Assembly (NCBI GenBank): GCA_964035795.1
Contig: OZ038326.1
Coordinates: 3,949,969 to 4,013,968, forward strand
Source: Pterobdella sp. o SKG-2022
Taxonomy: Eukaryota > Annelida > Clitellata > Hirudinida > Piscicolidae
Reading direction: 5' to 3'
DNA length: 64,000 nucleotides
Shown: one piece after another, positions 38,603 to 48,749 of the stretch
Layout of the letters: each line of letters starts with the position of its first letter
How positions within the stretch are numbered: the first letter of the stretch is position 1
Position numbers and translations under genes: made by a program
The notes under the pieces: generated by a model
The model's input: only the letters and a program-made list of their open reading frames with translations
What the model was told of the DNA's origin: nothing
The model's database searches: none

Positions 38603-38667
38603 ATTCATCCACTTCCATAGGTAACATTGATGTTATGTTGGAAAGCAGCCGATCAAAACTTAAGAAG
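38603..38667 (+). CDS. Candidate exon, plus strand
   Basis: After gtaatattgacag, the frame SSTSIGNIDVMLES then SRSKLKK runs to AAGAAG|gtttgt (phase 1 to 0). The sequence is clearly non-random compared with its flanks, and its start phase fits the end of 32615-32730 (AAT = Asn at the joint). I found no matching phase-0 exon downstream. Confidence 0.45.
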
Positions 38668-38819
38668 GTTTGTGAAATATTTTATTAAACTTCTCCAATT
38701 TCATGACCAATTATATTACAATAATTGGTGTAAATTTATACTTTCGAATTTGAAAATTCTAGCACGAAATACTTTAGAGCCCGCTTATTTAATATTTTTT
38801 TCTCGTAAGAAATGAGTTT

Positions 38820-41160
38820 GCGACTGAAAGCTGAGTAGTGAAACGAGACAACATTAGTCTGCACAGTCGTATCGCCACAAAACTTGGTCACGTTTAGGCA
38901 ATTTTGCGTACGAATAGGCCATCAAAATGATATCATTTTGAAAAAATCGAACGGTTGAAAATAAAACTCGCGTTCTTTCCCGGTAAAATGGCACTTGATA
39001 TATATGTTGTATAAAAAATATTATTGAGGAAATATTAAAAATGAATAACAGTGACTAAAAATGTTGTAGGTTTTGATTTATAGAGTTCAAATTTATGTGG
39101 TTGGTTTTACAAATAAAAAATTAATCTTTGTGTCGACCAAGCAGTTTTTGAAAAAATTTTTGGAGCAGAAAACATCGAAAAGGAAAATGATTTACGAATA
39201 ATTGCTTAACAACTCAAAAGCAGAAAAAAATTTTCTCAAAGGCTTTTAACAAATGAGCGTTAATGAAAAAATTATATTCACAAAGTATACGAGTTTTAAT
39301 AAGAAATTCAAGCTTAATATGCGAATAAATATAAAAAACCCAAAATCTTTTAGCTATTTCTGAAGAAATCCAAGCAAACATAAAAACTATTGCAAAAAAA
39401 CCAATAATAATTATAGAGACTAATAGAAAATAGTACAAAGTTATTATTTAAATCATACCCTTTGGATAGAGATGTAGATTCATAATTTACTTGGGTTAAA
39501 AAGAAAATATTTCATCTTAATTGAATTTTTTTGTTTGGAAATTTTTTTTAATTTCAGAATCTTTGGCATATCATAGAGGTAGAATAATAATACTGAATAC
39601 AAAACTAATTTCTTCAATAAACTTTCTAATGTTTTTCGATGAAGCTAAACTTTTAGTGTATTTCGCTCATTCAAATTTATATAATGCGCTTTTCGCATAA
39701 AGAAAACATGTATCAAAGGCGCTTGGAGAGAGTTGTTGAAAACCATGGCTGGGTGTTAAAAATGCATTAAAATATGTTTCTCAAGTTAGAAGTTTCAAAG
39801 CTGGAAAACTAATCACACTAAATAGAAATTTTTTACATCAAAGTCAGTGAAAATAATGTAAAAAAAGTTCAAATCAAACTAAAATAAAAAAAAGGCCTCA
39901 TCAAAAAACCAATTATTAATCTTATTTCCTGTTGTATTACAACTTCTCTTTGATTATTTGATGAGTATCCTACAGCATATTCTAAACGTTTATTGGCTCT
40001 TATGGCCACATCTGAAATCATGCTAAAATTCTCGAGTCCAATGTATCAATTTGATGAGCGAAATACTTTTTAAAATTTGGATTTTTAAATCTAATTGTGA
40101 GAATGCCATGTTTAATGGTTTATTGATAGTCAATTCCTTCTTGTAACTTACATCATTGAAAAAAAAGAATGATGTATTGTGAAAAATTACAAAATCGATT
40201 CTTATATTATTCTTGATCTTTTGAGCAATATTTCCGGTCTTTAAGAAAAATAAACTAGGTTATGAATCATGACTTTATACGAGGGATAACTATATTTCTA
40301 TAAATCTTATTCTTTTTTCGTACTGTGTTATATTGATAGTAACATAAAAATACTGTTTTTTTTTTAATTAGAGAATCTTACAATTTCACAACTAAATCCA
40401 CGGTTTGAGATGATTATTTTTCCTAATTACCTATTCAATCGACTTTGTTTTATTTCTTTATTCAGTTATGGAAAAATTCTTCAAAGTTTTGCTCTTAAAA
40501 TCAGTAAAAAATACCTAAATTTTTGAATTTTGAAACTATTTTTTGTTCGAAGCATAAAACAATTTTTATCAATTTGAGCAAGATTGTACCGGGACTGCGG
40601 AGTTTTATAGTTAAGCAAAAGACTAAATTCCGCATGACAATTATAAAAACTACCCTTAAATGCAGCTTTTTATTTATAACTTCTAATCAATTTCATTTCT
40701 ATATAAATTGAGTGCTTTTGAAGAAATTTTTCTTGTAAATTGTGCGTTATAAAAATAATAATAATAAATTTAATAATAATGATATAAATAAATAAAGATT
40801 AAATGAAAAAAACGATTAAAAAAGCATTTTTATTTTATTTTTTCCACTTTAATATTCAGCATTCTATCTTCAGCATTCATTGTATATATACATACATATA
40901 AAAGCGCTTCGTAACACATTACATCATACGTTAGGTTGTGCTACCACGTACATCTGTCCTTCTAATTCTTACGTGTCTTTTATTGTTCTCTTCATGAAGT
41001 TATCTCTGGGTTTTTTTAAGTTTTAGTATACACTTATGTTTGTTTCAAATCATTTCAAAATTATATTTGAATATCTTTTAATATTTATTATTTGTTTGAA
41101 CCTTCAAGTTTGTATCTGAAATGAATGTATCTGTATTTGTCACTATGTCTAAATGCATTT
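38820..41160. other. AT-rich stretch without supportable gene
   Basis: Only short frames. The plus frame at 40523-40711 and minus frame at 39214-39438 show no domain and no splice support. Confidence 0.4.
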
Positions 41161-41162
41161 AT

Positions 41163-41333
41163 TTACCATCTCAGTATTTCTAAGTGGATTCCTTTCAGTA
41201 GCTCTAGATGGATGCCTGTCTTTTCCTCAGTGAGCTTGCGTAGATATCCACGTAGCTCTCCGGGGAAACGTAATTTCAGCAAATAAATCTCCTTTTTTGA
41301 CTTTTCTAACCACATATCATATAGAATGTACAT
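41163..41333 (-). CDS. Possible small ORF, 56 residues, basic
   Basis: In one of the few GC-richer patches of this region, a minus-strand frame opens with ATG at 41333 (MYILYDMWLEKSKKE) and runs through FPGELRGYLRKLTEEKTG to a stop at 41163. Near the end a short motif is doubled (GIHLELLK and GIHLEILR). The plus strand of the same patch has well-formed splice sites, so the frame may be a shadow. No family recognised. Confidence 0.25.
   Translation of the reverse strand: MYILYDMWLEKSKKEIYLLKLRFPGELRGYLRKLTEEKTGIHLELLKGIHLEILRW
41231..41269 (+). CDS. 39-nt candidate micro-exon, plus strand
   Basis: A strong acceptor (gtcttttcctcag) and a donor GAAAC|gtaatt bound 39 nt that read SLRRYPRSSPGK in the only open frame (phase 1 to 1). 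The end phase would allow joining to an acceptor (gcttacag) inside the ninjurin frame at about 43953, giving PLTILTTTQ, so it could be a 5' exon of that gene. An alternative exon using cctttcag and CCTCA|gtgagc overlaps it. Confidence 0.3.
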
Positions 41334-41949
41334 GCTACGTTTCCGAAATGTTTGGTTCCCTTGGGAGCCCAGTCATGGAAAGACTTATTGAAAATTAAAT
41401 TCTTTAAGAAAATTTCATTGCAGATATACTCATTATTGATTGGTGAAAAAATTTTTAAGATTTAAATATGGCAGATGGACTTTTTAATATTTGGAGGAAA
41501 ATTTACTGGACTGTTTTTGGAGAATTCAATAAGTTAAATCATATATCAAATAAAATTCAATAACTTCTCTTCAAAGTTTTTCATACTTTGTTTATTGCAT
41601 TTTTCATTATTTTCTTTTCAAAACACAAAGATTCGATTTAATAATTCTTTGAAATTTTCATTATAAAATTCTTTATTAAAAAATGACTAAGATTCATGAT
41701 GGTTTGGTTCAGGATATACGCTATTAAATGATACCATATCATTGCAACTATTGAAAATCTACCCTCCCATAGAAACTGTTTGAAATTATTAGACATCTTT
41801 TTCCAAAAAAAATATACATCTAGAAGCATCTAATATAACTACATTTCAAATAACAAAATAACGATTACTACTCACACCAAAACTACGAAAATACAAAAAA
41901 AAACACTCATTTTTGAACACAGAAAAACCACATACAAAACAAAAACAAA

Positions 41950-42070
41950 GCATGGGTGAAACATCTAGGCTTTGAAGGATGGAGTGAGGGGAATGTTGAA
42001 TTGTGTTTCAAGGCACGTATGCTCCACGTAGTCTTTCCAGGACTCACACTCCGTCCATCCATCTCGCCAT
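41950..42070 (-). other. GC-richer island with coding-like minus frame
   Basis: The minus strand reads EWRDGWTECESW then KDYVEHT, followed by a possible gtgcct donor. The acceptor (gatgatgag) is weak. The plus strand has a good acceptor (gtctttccag at about 42040) but then runs into Ile-rich repeat. It is probably an exon of something, but strand and gene are undecided. Confidence 0.3.
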
Positions 42071-42279
42071 TCTACTCATCATCATAATAATCATGATTAT
42101 AATTCTCGTTATTATTTTCATTGTTTGTTATTGTTGTTTTTTTTCAGCATTTTTTAAAAATAAGAGTGGAAGTAATATTATAAATAATTACTTTTATAAA
42201 CAATGTACATACATAAACGAACCCCAAACATATACATAAAAATAACCAATGAATATATGCAAAAAAAACATTCATATAC

Positions 42280-42345
42280 ACAAAAACACAGACAAACATA
42301 CATACAAACACAAACAAACAGACACATACACACACACACAAAATT
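42280..42345. repeat. CA-rich microsatellite
   Basis: Irregular ACAAACATAC words resolve into a pure CA run near 42328-42342. Frames on both strands here are repeat artefacts. Confidence 0.8.
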
Positions 42346-43505
42346 GATCGTTATCATTAAATACTCATCATTTTCATTTTCATCACATCATCACACCATT
42401 TTACCTCATTTCCTGTTGACGTCATACCTTCACGCACCATCCTACAGTGTTAAAAGTGAATATTAACTGCAAAACTACAAAAAATTAAATATTGTTTTGT
42501 GTTTCAGATTTTAATAAGCAAACTCATGTCAATTAATATTCCTTATTTTAAGTATTAAAAATAAAAATGCAAAATTTATCATAAGAATTAGACAGGATAT
42601 AGATTCATCGAAAAAAACAAAAAAAAATATTAAAAATAGGTATAATGAAAAAATATAAATAAAAAGAAGAAATATTATGGCAGTATAAAAAACGCCAGCC
42701 TTGCAAGTCATTCTACATCTTCAACCAGCTTTAGCATTTTGCTAGCATGTGTGTTTGTGCGTGTTTTTTCAAGATTTTTTGTTTTTTTGTAAATAAACTC
42801 ATTTGTAAATCGTAAAGTGTTTTTTGCTTCGTGTAAGACTTTTAATTGCTTGTCGGGAGCGTTTTTTATGAGGTTATGGTGAGTAAAAAACAAGTGAGCA
42901 AAATTAAATTTTTATATAACTAACTTTTCAATGGATTGAAGTAAAAGTTTTTAATAATAAGCTAAGTTTAAGGAATTAAATAGTTGTTTTTTTTTAATGT
43001 ATATTGCTAATGGTTGAGTAATGCTTGCAGCTCACTGGAAAGTTATGGCTTCTCTGTTAGAAAGATCTGTGAATTTTTGAATTCATAAATAAAATTTTAT
43101 CAAATATTCTAAATTTTTCAAAAAAATTATTTTTTTTATTTTCAAAGTTTAATAATTTTATATAATAAAATAAATTTTGAAATGCTGTTTTATGATTACA
43201 TAACTAAGATGGTAACCCATCATAAGAAAGTTAAATCCGTGTTGAATTAAATGAAAAATACTTTTTTTTTACATACGGAACTGATTTTGGACTTTTCAAT
43301 TTGTCGTTTCAGTCGAAGCGAATAAATTTATAAGGAAGTGAAAAATATTGAAACTTCATGCCATGAATTTATCATTCTAAAAACTTTAACAAACTGAATT
43401 CAGAAAAAAGAAGATTTAAATAAAAAAAAAAGAATCAGCATGAAAAAAAACAAGCATATATAAAAAAACAATAAAAAAATTTCAAAAAAAACAAAAACTA
43501 TATAA

Positions 43506-43640
43506 AAATGACAACTCATTATGAGTGTAAACTGCCTACTTAGCATGAGAGAAGTCCACGAGATGCCATATCTGCTCAACATAGCACTTTCGCAACCATT
43601 ATGTCGGCCTAGATAGCTCAATTGAGGCCGTGTGATGTTT
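43506..43640. other. GC-richer island with partial tRNA-like sequence
   Basis: Positions 43606-43630 read GGCCTAGATAGCTCAATTGA and then GGCCG, resembling only the 5' third (acceptor and D-arm) of the Ile-like tRNAs at 13547 and 47847. The rest of the tRNA is absent. The neighbouring 43530-43600 is open in both strands (minus: RHNGCESAMLSRYGISWTSL) without decisive splice sites. Confidence 0.3.
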
Positions 43641-43883
43641 ATATCTATGAAGTCTAGTTTCTGACCGGTTGAATATTAGTTGGTTTTTTTGCGGGAGGTT
43701 TTAAAAAGTCTTGGCACTTTTTGTTGCCATTCTATCATTACATATACATATTTTAAATCATTACATGTACATTTAAAATATGTTAGTTTTTATCTCGTTG
43801 AAAATTCGTCTATCAGCTGTTTCAAATTTTGTGAACGTTAACGTAAAGAAAACACAAGAATTTTTTTTATATTCTTTTGTTAT

Positions 43884-45221
43884 ATGCTCAAGTTTTCACG
43901 GTTTTGTATATGCTTGGAATTTTATTATTTCATTATAAGCCTCCTAATGCTTACAGCCCTCACAATCCTCACAACCACACAGGCTTTAACGAGGCACAGT
44001 GAGTTGGAGCACAGTGAAATGAAGGCTCAAGCAGCACTCCTCACCATCCTCTCTCTCACCCAGATCACAGAACTCAAACTCTTGCTGGATATTGGCCGCA
44101 GTGGACACCGTTTTTATGACTTCGTTTTAACCATGCTATTAGCTTGTATTTCGTTTGAGTTGTTAATCGGTATTATAATTATCTACATTGGTAACCTGCA
44201 CTACTACAACCAGCCCTCCGAAGGCACGTGGTGTTGTTGTTACAAACCAACTCAAGCTTCTGAAAAACTTTCCAAAGAAAGCAAAGAGCCCACAAATACC
44301 AACGGCAAACGGAAAATGTGTTGTTGTTGTCCCAGATACTGGTACAGAAGGTTTCCGCTCAAGGCATCATCCTCATATAAAACAGTTCGAGAGACGCCAG
44401 CAGTAGAACTGAGTGGGCCCAGTTCTGCTCCCGTCGCTTCAACAGCACTCTCGACCATCGAAGCGAAATTCATGTCATCGTTTGATAACAAAGGAATCCC
44501 TGTTGAGAGATCCGAAGCTAACATTGAAATGGCCAGAGTGAAAATAGCAGACGCAGACATTAAAATAATCCGTTCGTCAAACTATGTCAAAATTGTTGAG
44601 GAGGCATTCTCTAAATCATGCAACAATGTTGAAATGCAGGCAGAAGTAGTTCGAGCCAAGGATGAACTAGCTTCAGCTACGAGGGAGAAGGAGGAAGCGG
44701 AAGCAGAAAAAAAGTTGGGAGAAGCTCAAAAGCACCATGCTATGTTCATTGAAGAACAGATGGAAGACCGGCAAGAAAAGGTCATCAGTGTGTTTATGGG
44801 CATTGAAATGCATTAGAATAAGATATTCTAATCCCACTCGACTTTTTTATTGTACTTTTTATTCAGAAAAATTAAATTTTTAGTTTTTTTTTTAATCTTG
44901 TTATCATATAAAGACCTATAGTAAATGAAAAAAATTTTCTAAAAAGTTATACAATAAATATTTAATCATCATCATGAACGTAACACTCCGAAGATTATCA
45001 TGAAAAACTAAGGATCAATAAAACACGCCTCAACACCACAAAATCAAACCACCCCAAAACAGATAACATTCCGCAAGATGGCGTTTTGGCAGCACATGGC
45101 AACTTACCTGTTGTACTTTGTGATGTTGATGAACGTATTCATCACCACTTTCGGCATCTCAGGTGGCAATTCTACCGCAGCCGTTGCTCTTGTCGCTCCA
45201 GCAGCCAACACCACCCTATGA
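43884..45221 (+). CDS. Ninjurin-family protein with very large intracellular loop
   Basis: Model: 43884-44780 and 45063-45221 (351 residues). Ninjurins are small two-helix plasma-membrane proteins that oligomerise and rupture membranes in lytic cell death (NINJ1), also described in adhesion. Here residues 42-70 (HSEMKAQAALLTIL, TQITELKLLLDIG) match the amphipathic region before the first membrane helix (about 78-103). Exon 2 begins ITFRKMAFWQHMATYLLYFV and continues MLMNVFITTFG, close to the second helix of NINJ1/2. Between them lie about 200 residues instead of about 20: Cys clusters (WCCCY, MCCCCPRYW), a Ser/Pro stretch, then a charged coiled coil. The donor (AAAAG|gtcatc) is weak; without splicing the frame stops at 44816 and lacks helix 2. 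The start is uncertain: residues 1-33 are hydrophobic and may be intron read-through before an acceptor at 43953 or 43982. Confidence 0.7.
44817..45062 (+). other. Ninjurin intron
   Basis: AT-rich sequence ends with ccccaaaacag before the second membrane-helix exon. It is also the 3' untranslated region if the first exon is read through to its stop at 44816. Confidence 0.5.
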
Positions 45222-46583
45222 ACATCCTTTGATCTTTTATTACTTTTATTTTTTTATTATAATAAGTTTTTTAAACATTATTCAATTTTTTTTATTAAAA
45301 TATTTAGATACAAATATTAAATCAATATTTCAGATAAGTTTTGATGATAGGCTATAAAGACGAAGAATTGTTCAATTTACAATAGTTTTATTCTTATAAG
45401 CAATTTTCTATTATTTATATCTTTTTTTTGTATGATAATTTTTAAGAAAATTAGCAAGCAGCTTTTTAAGTTTATTTCCCACATCACCGAACAAATCTTT
45501 TCCATTTATTTATTTTCAAACTTATTCACATTCAAAATTTTGATTTTATTGTTTTTAATAGCTTTTATTTGCAAGTTCATTTTGTTGAAGAAAGATTGAA
45601 CCTGCTTTAAAACTACTAGCTTTGTTCAATGCATAATTTTATATTTCGATGCAGTTCAACCTATACAACATCACATATCACCATAGTTGTTTGTTGTTCA
45701 AATCACTCAAAATGAATGCAAAAGAAATTCTCGTCTGGTTTAGTTTCTTGTCATTGTATATATGGATGCTTTTACATTATGCCACAGCAAAGCAATTTTT
45801 GTGCAAATAAAAATTTGTATTAAATGAATTTTAAAATATCAACTTCATGCACCGTTATGCAAATCAAATCCGACGACTAGATCTCAAATGAAGCGTTTAA
45901 TATGTAATTTGATGGATTTTTACCTAATTTGAGCGAATAATTCGTTACAATGTAAATGACATTTTAAAAATTTAATTATTTAACCACATTCACAATTAAT
46001 ATTCTCAAGGCGACATCAAGAAAGAAAATGACTAAACAAAAAAAACTAAATATAAGCAAGCGGGTATGTAAAAGCACTAGCATCTGAATATATGATTTGG
46101 CACTGTAGCGAAGTATCAAACTCAAAAGCACAGTTTCAAATCTTCTAGACCAAAATTTCAATGCAGTTAACCTTTCTCGTGCAAGCGTTCTGAGCGCGAA
46201 ACGTGAAGCGCTTCATTATTAATTCAACTGAAACAGCTCAACGCATGATGGTTGTAATGAACGATGATAAGGTGACAGAACTCTGCAGTTGATCTTTAAA
46301 CGCAATTGACATGATGTTGAAACGAATGCAAAATATAACAAAAAGTGGATATAAAACTTAATTTATTGGCGCGTCACTACACAATCACCCTAACACACAC
46401 CCAAATACATTTCTGATTTTAAAAAATATTTTTTCAAAACGACCTTCGACCATAATATTTGATTTTCTACAATACCTCTATTAATTAAATAATTCTTTTA
46501 CTTATTCATTATCATTAATACTGATTTTGATTCTTTTTTTAATTATCACTAAACACCCATCTCTACAAGCCTATACACGTCAA
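45222..46583. other. Intergenic region
   Basis: AT-rich sequence separates the 3' ends of the ninjurin gene (+) and the 14-3-3 gene (-). No gene seen; the minus frame at 45976-46161 has no support. Confidence 0.5.
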
Positions 46584-46676
46584 TCATTCAGCAGGCACCT
46601 CCTCCTCTCCATCGGCATTCGAGTCAGATGTCCATAACTGTGGTGTATACCATTTTGGGAGTATCTATCTATCTGT

Positions 46677-46710
<34 letters not shown>

Positions 46711-48256
46711 GCAGCTTGAGTAAGTAAGTATTAATCTATCTAGCTCTCTAACTTTTTGTCTATCTAACTATCTATCTATAGAATATAGCAGTGCTAACAG
46801 TGAGGTTATCCCTAAGAAGTTGCATGATAAGAGTAGAGTCTTTGTAGCAGTCTTCATTTAGAGTGTCAAGCTCTGCTATGGCTTCATCAAAGGCCTGATA
46901 GTGGTGAGGATGATTATATTATTGTGAATTGTGTATAATGAAAGTATAGATGGATAAATTATTCAAAAAATTAGGTAGATAAATATAAATGATTAAATAA
47001 CAAGCTTATATATATTTATCAATGACATATAATTTTTAAAAATACCAGTTTTGAAAGATGGCAAGCCCTATCTTGAGAATTGAGAATTTCATAAAAGAAG
47101 ACAGAATAATTAAGGGCTAGGCCTAATCTAATGGGATGGGTTGGTGTGAGGGATTCTTTAGCCACATCAAGGGCACCTTGGTAGGCTTTTTGAGATTCTG
47201 CTACTACAGCTAAAATGAGTTATTATGGTGGTCCGATATATATACTTATTTAAGTAATTATATTGACTGGATAAACTGAATCTAACTTACACACATAGGT
47301 AACAAAACTAAATACATATCATTTTGTTTAAACAAAGTGTAACATTATAAGGATTTACAATGGGTTTCATATTGTTTTGGTTTATGATTATATATATACA
47401 AGTAAAAGATAAACTTCCAATATAACTCACTGGCTCTCTCGGCATCAACACAGACCTCAGCCAAGTACCTGTAATAATCACCATTCATCTTCATGTAAAA
47501 CACCTTACTTTCAGGATTTGAAGACTTTGCTATCAAATATTTTTCCAGTAAATCCTAAGTTGGGAAAAGAATAAACATTTTGTTCTTTTTAAAAAGTGGG
47601 TTTAAAAATAATGACACAGTTAAATTATAATTGAAAGATGATTACAAAGAGCTATATATCACAAAGGTTATTTATTTTCGTTTGAGTCTGGCAATAAGCA
47701 GTGTTTTTCGTTTAATGGATGATAAAGCTATGTATACCGGTATATGCCGGCAGCGATAAGGCTTGATGACTAATACATAGTTCATCTAAATATTTTATAT
47801 TTCGAATTCACCCTTGAATAAATGGGAATAATTTAAGAAAATTGTCGGCCCGTATAGCTCAACTGGAAGAGCATTAGACTAATTGTCTAATTACCTGATT
47901 CGATACCGCATGGGCCGCCACTAAGTACCAGTTCCATATTAAATTATATTACTCACCAGAACTTCTTGGCAGACAGCCTTTAGTTCCTTTTCTACTTTGT
48001 CTTTAAACTCTTTCACCAATACCATTTTGCGGTCGTTCGGGTCTGTTCTTTGTTCAATGCTTGAAATTACCCTCCACGAAGATCTTTTGGCTCCAACGAC
48101 ATTTTTATATGCTACAGAAAGAAGGTTTCTTTCCTCCACAGACAATTCAACTCCATACTCCGTTACCTTCTTCATGTCCACAGCCATATCTTCATACCTT
48201 TCGGCTTGTTCTGCCAGTTTGGCATTTTGTACAAGATCTTCTCTTTCCATCGCCAT
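46584..48256 (-). CDS. 14-3-3 protein
   Basis: Five exons on the minus strand: 47957-48256, 47431-47554, 47046-47209, 46799-46894 and 46584-46637, all phase-consistent, giving 245 residues, the normal family size. 14-3-3 dimers bind phosphoserine/threonine peptides and regulate many signalling proteins. Phosphopeptide-groove residues are present: Lys51, Arg58 ([12 protein letters not shown]), Arg129 and Tyr130 (GDYYRYLAE). Signature blocks include [24 protein letters not shown] and [13 protein letters not shown]. The tail [17 protein letters not shown] is in the last exon, behind an unusual donor (CACT|gttagc) and a CTAT-repeat intron. Intron 1 contains an antisense tRNA-like sequence. The start [17 protein letters not shown] is the family start. 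It is divergently arranged with MBTPS2. Isoform (epsilon versus zeta type) was not decided. Confidence 0.97.
46662..46785. repeat. (CTAT)n microsatellite in the last 14-3-3 intron
   Basis: Tetranucleotide ATCT/CTAT copies run from 46662 to 46710 and again, less perfectly, to about 46780. They fill most of the 161-nt intron 4, so its length probably varies between individuals. Confidence 0.9.
47847..47916 (+). tRNA. tRNA-Ile(AAT)-like gene or pseudogene in a 14-3-3 intron
   Basis: It begins GGCCCGTATAGCTCAACTGG. The acceptor stem pairs over seven positions (GGCCCGT with ATGGGCC), and the anticodon arm is perfect (TTAGA, loop CTAATTG, TCTAA) with anticodon AAT. The T-arm is damaged: the T-loop is ATTCGAT and the T-stem does not pair. 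It shares blocks with the copy at 13547-13617. It lies in intron 1 of the 14-3-3 gene, antisense to it. Probably a pseudogene or tRNA-derived repeat; T-arm loss argues against a functional tRNA. Confidence 0.55.
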
Positions 48257-48749
48257 TATAATTTATTTTAAAGAAAATAAATCTAAGGAATTCAGAACAG
48301 CAAAAAATGCTGCAACACAATAGGAATGCGCTCACACTTAAGCCAACCAATCCCGAGCAGCATTAGTAACTTAAGAAAAGTATTATATCATCTTTTTACT
48401 TATTTATTATTCACTTGATTAAATTCAGTTTCATAAATGTATTTTCAAGTGAAAAAAGCTAATTTGTAAAAAGATCAGTGTTCCAAGTGTTTATGCAATT
48501 TTATACTAGTGAATAGGAAAAATATTAAAATTTATCATTATTTTATTGATTTGATAACTTTTTTGTATTTAAAAATAATTGGTTAAAAAAACATTTAAAA
48601 AATTTACTTTTAAATAAAAAATAAACATGTGCTCGTAATAGCGATTTAATTATTTTAAGCAAATTAACTCATATCAAAACATTTCTAAAATTTGGAAACA
48701 TAAATTAAATTTTGCAAATATGAATTAAGACAAACTGGTTTGAACCGTC
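48257..48749. promoter_or_regulatory. Shared upstream region of 14-3-3 and MBTPS2
   Basis: The start codons of the two divergent genes are 493 nt apart. The region must hold both promoters and 5' untranslated sequences, but I could not identify a specific TATA box or factor site in such AT-rich DNA. Confidence 0.4.

Noticed and set aside
42003..42466. Several overlapping frames of 65-87 codons
   Set aside because: They run through ATT and CA repeats and have repeat-driven composition.
44252..44560. 102-codon minus-strand frame
   Set aside because: Antisense of the ninjurin loop exon; no splice or domain support.
47997..48323. 108-codon plus-strand frame
   Set aside because: Antisense of 14-3-3 exon 1.
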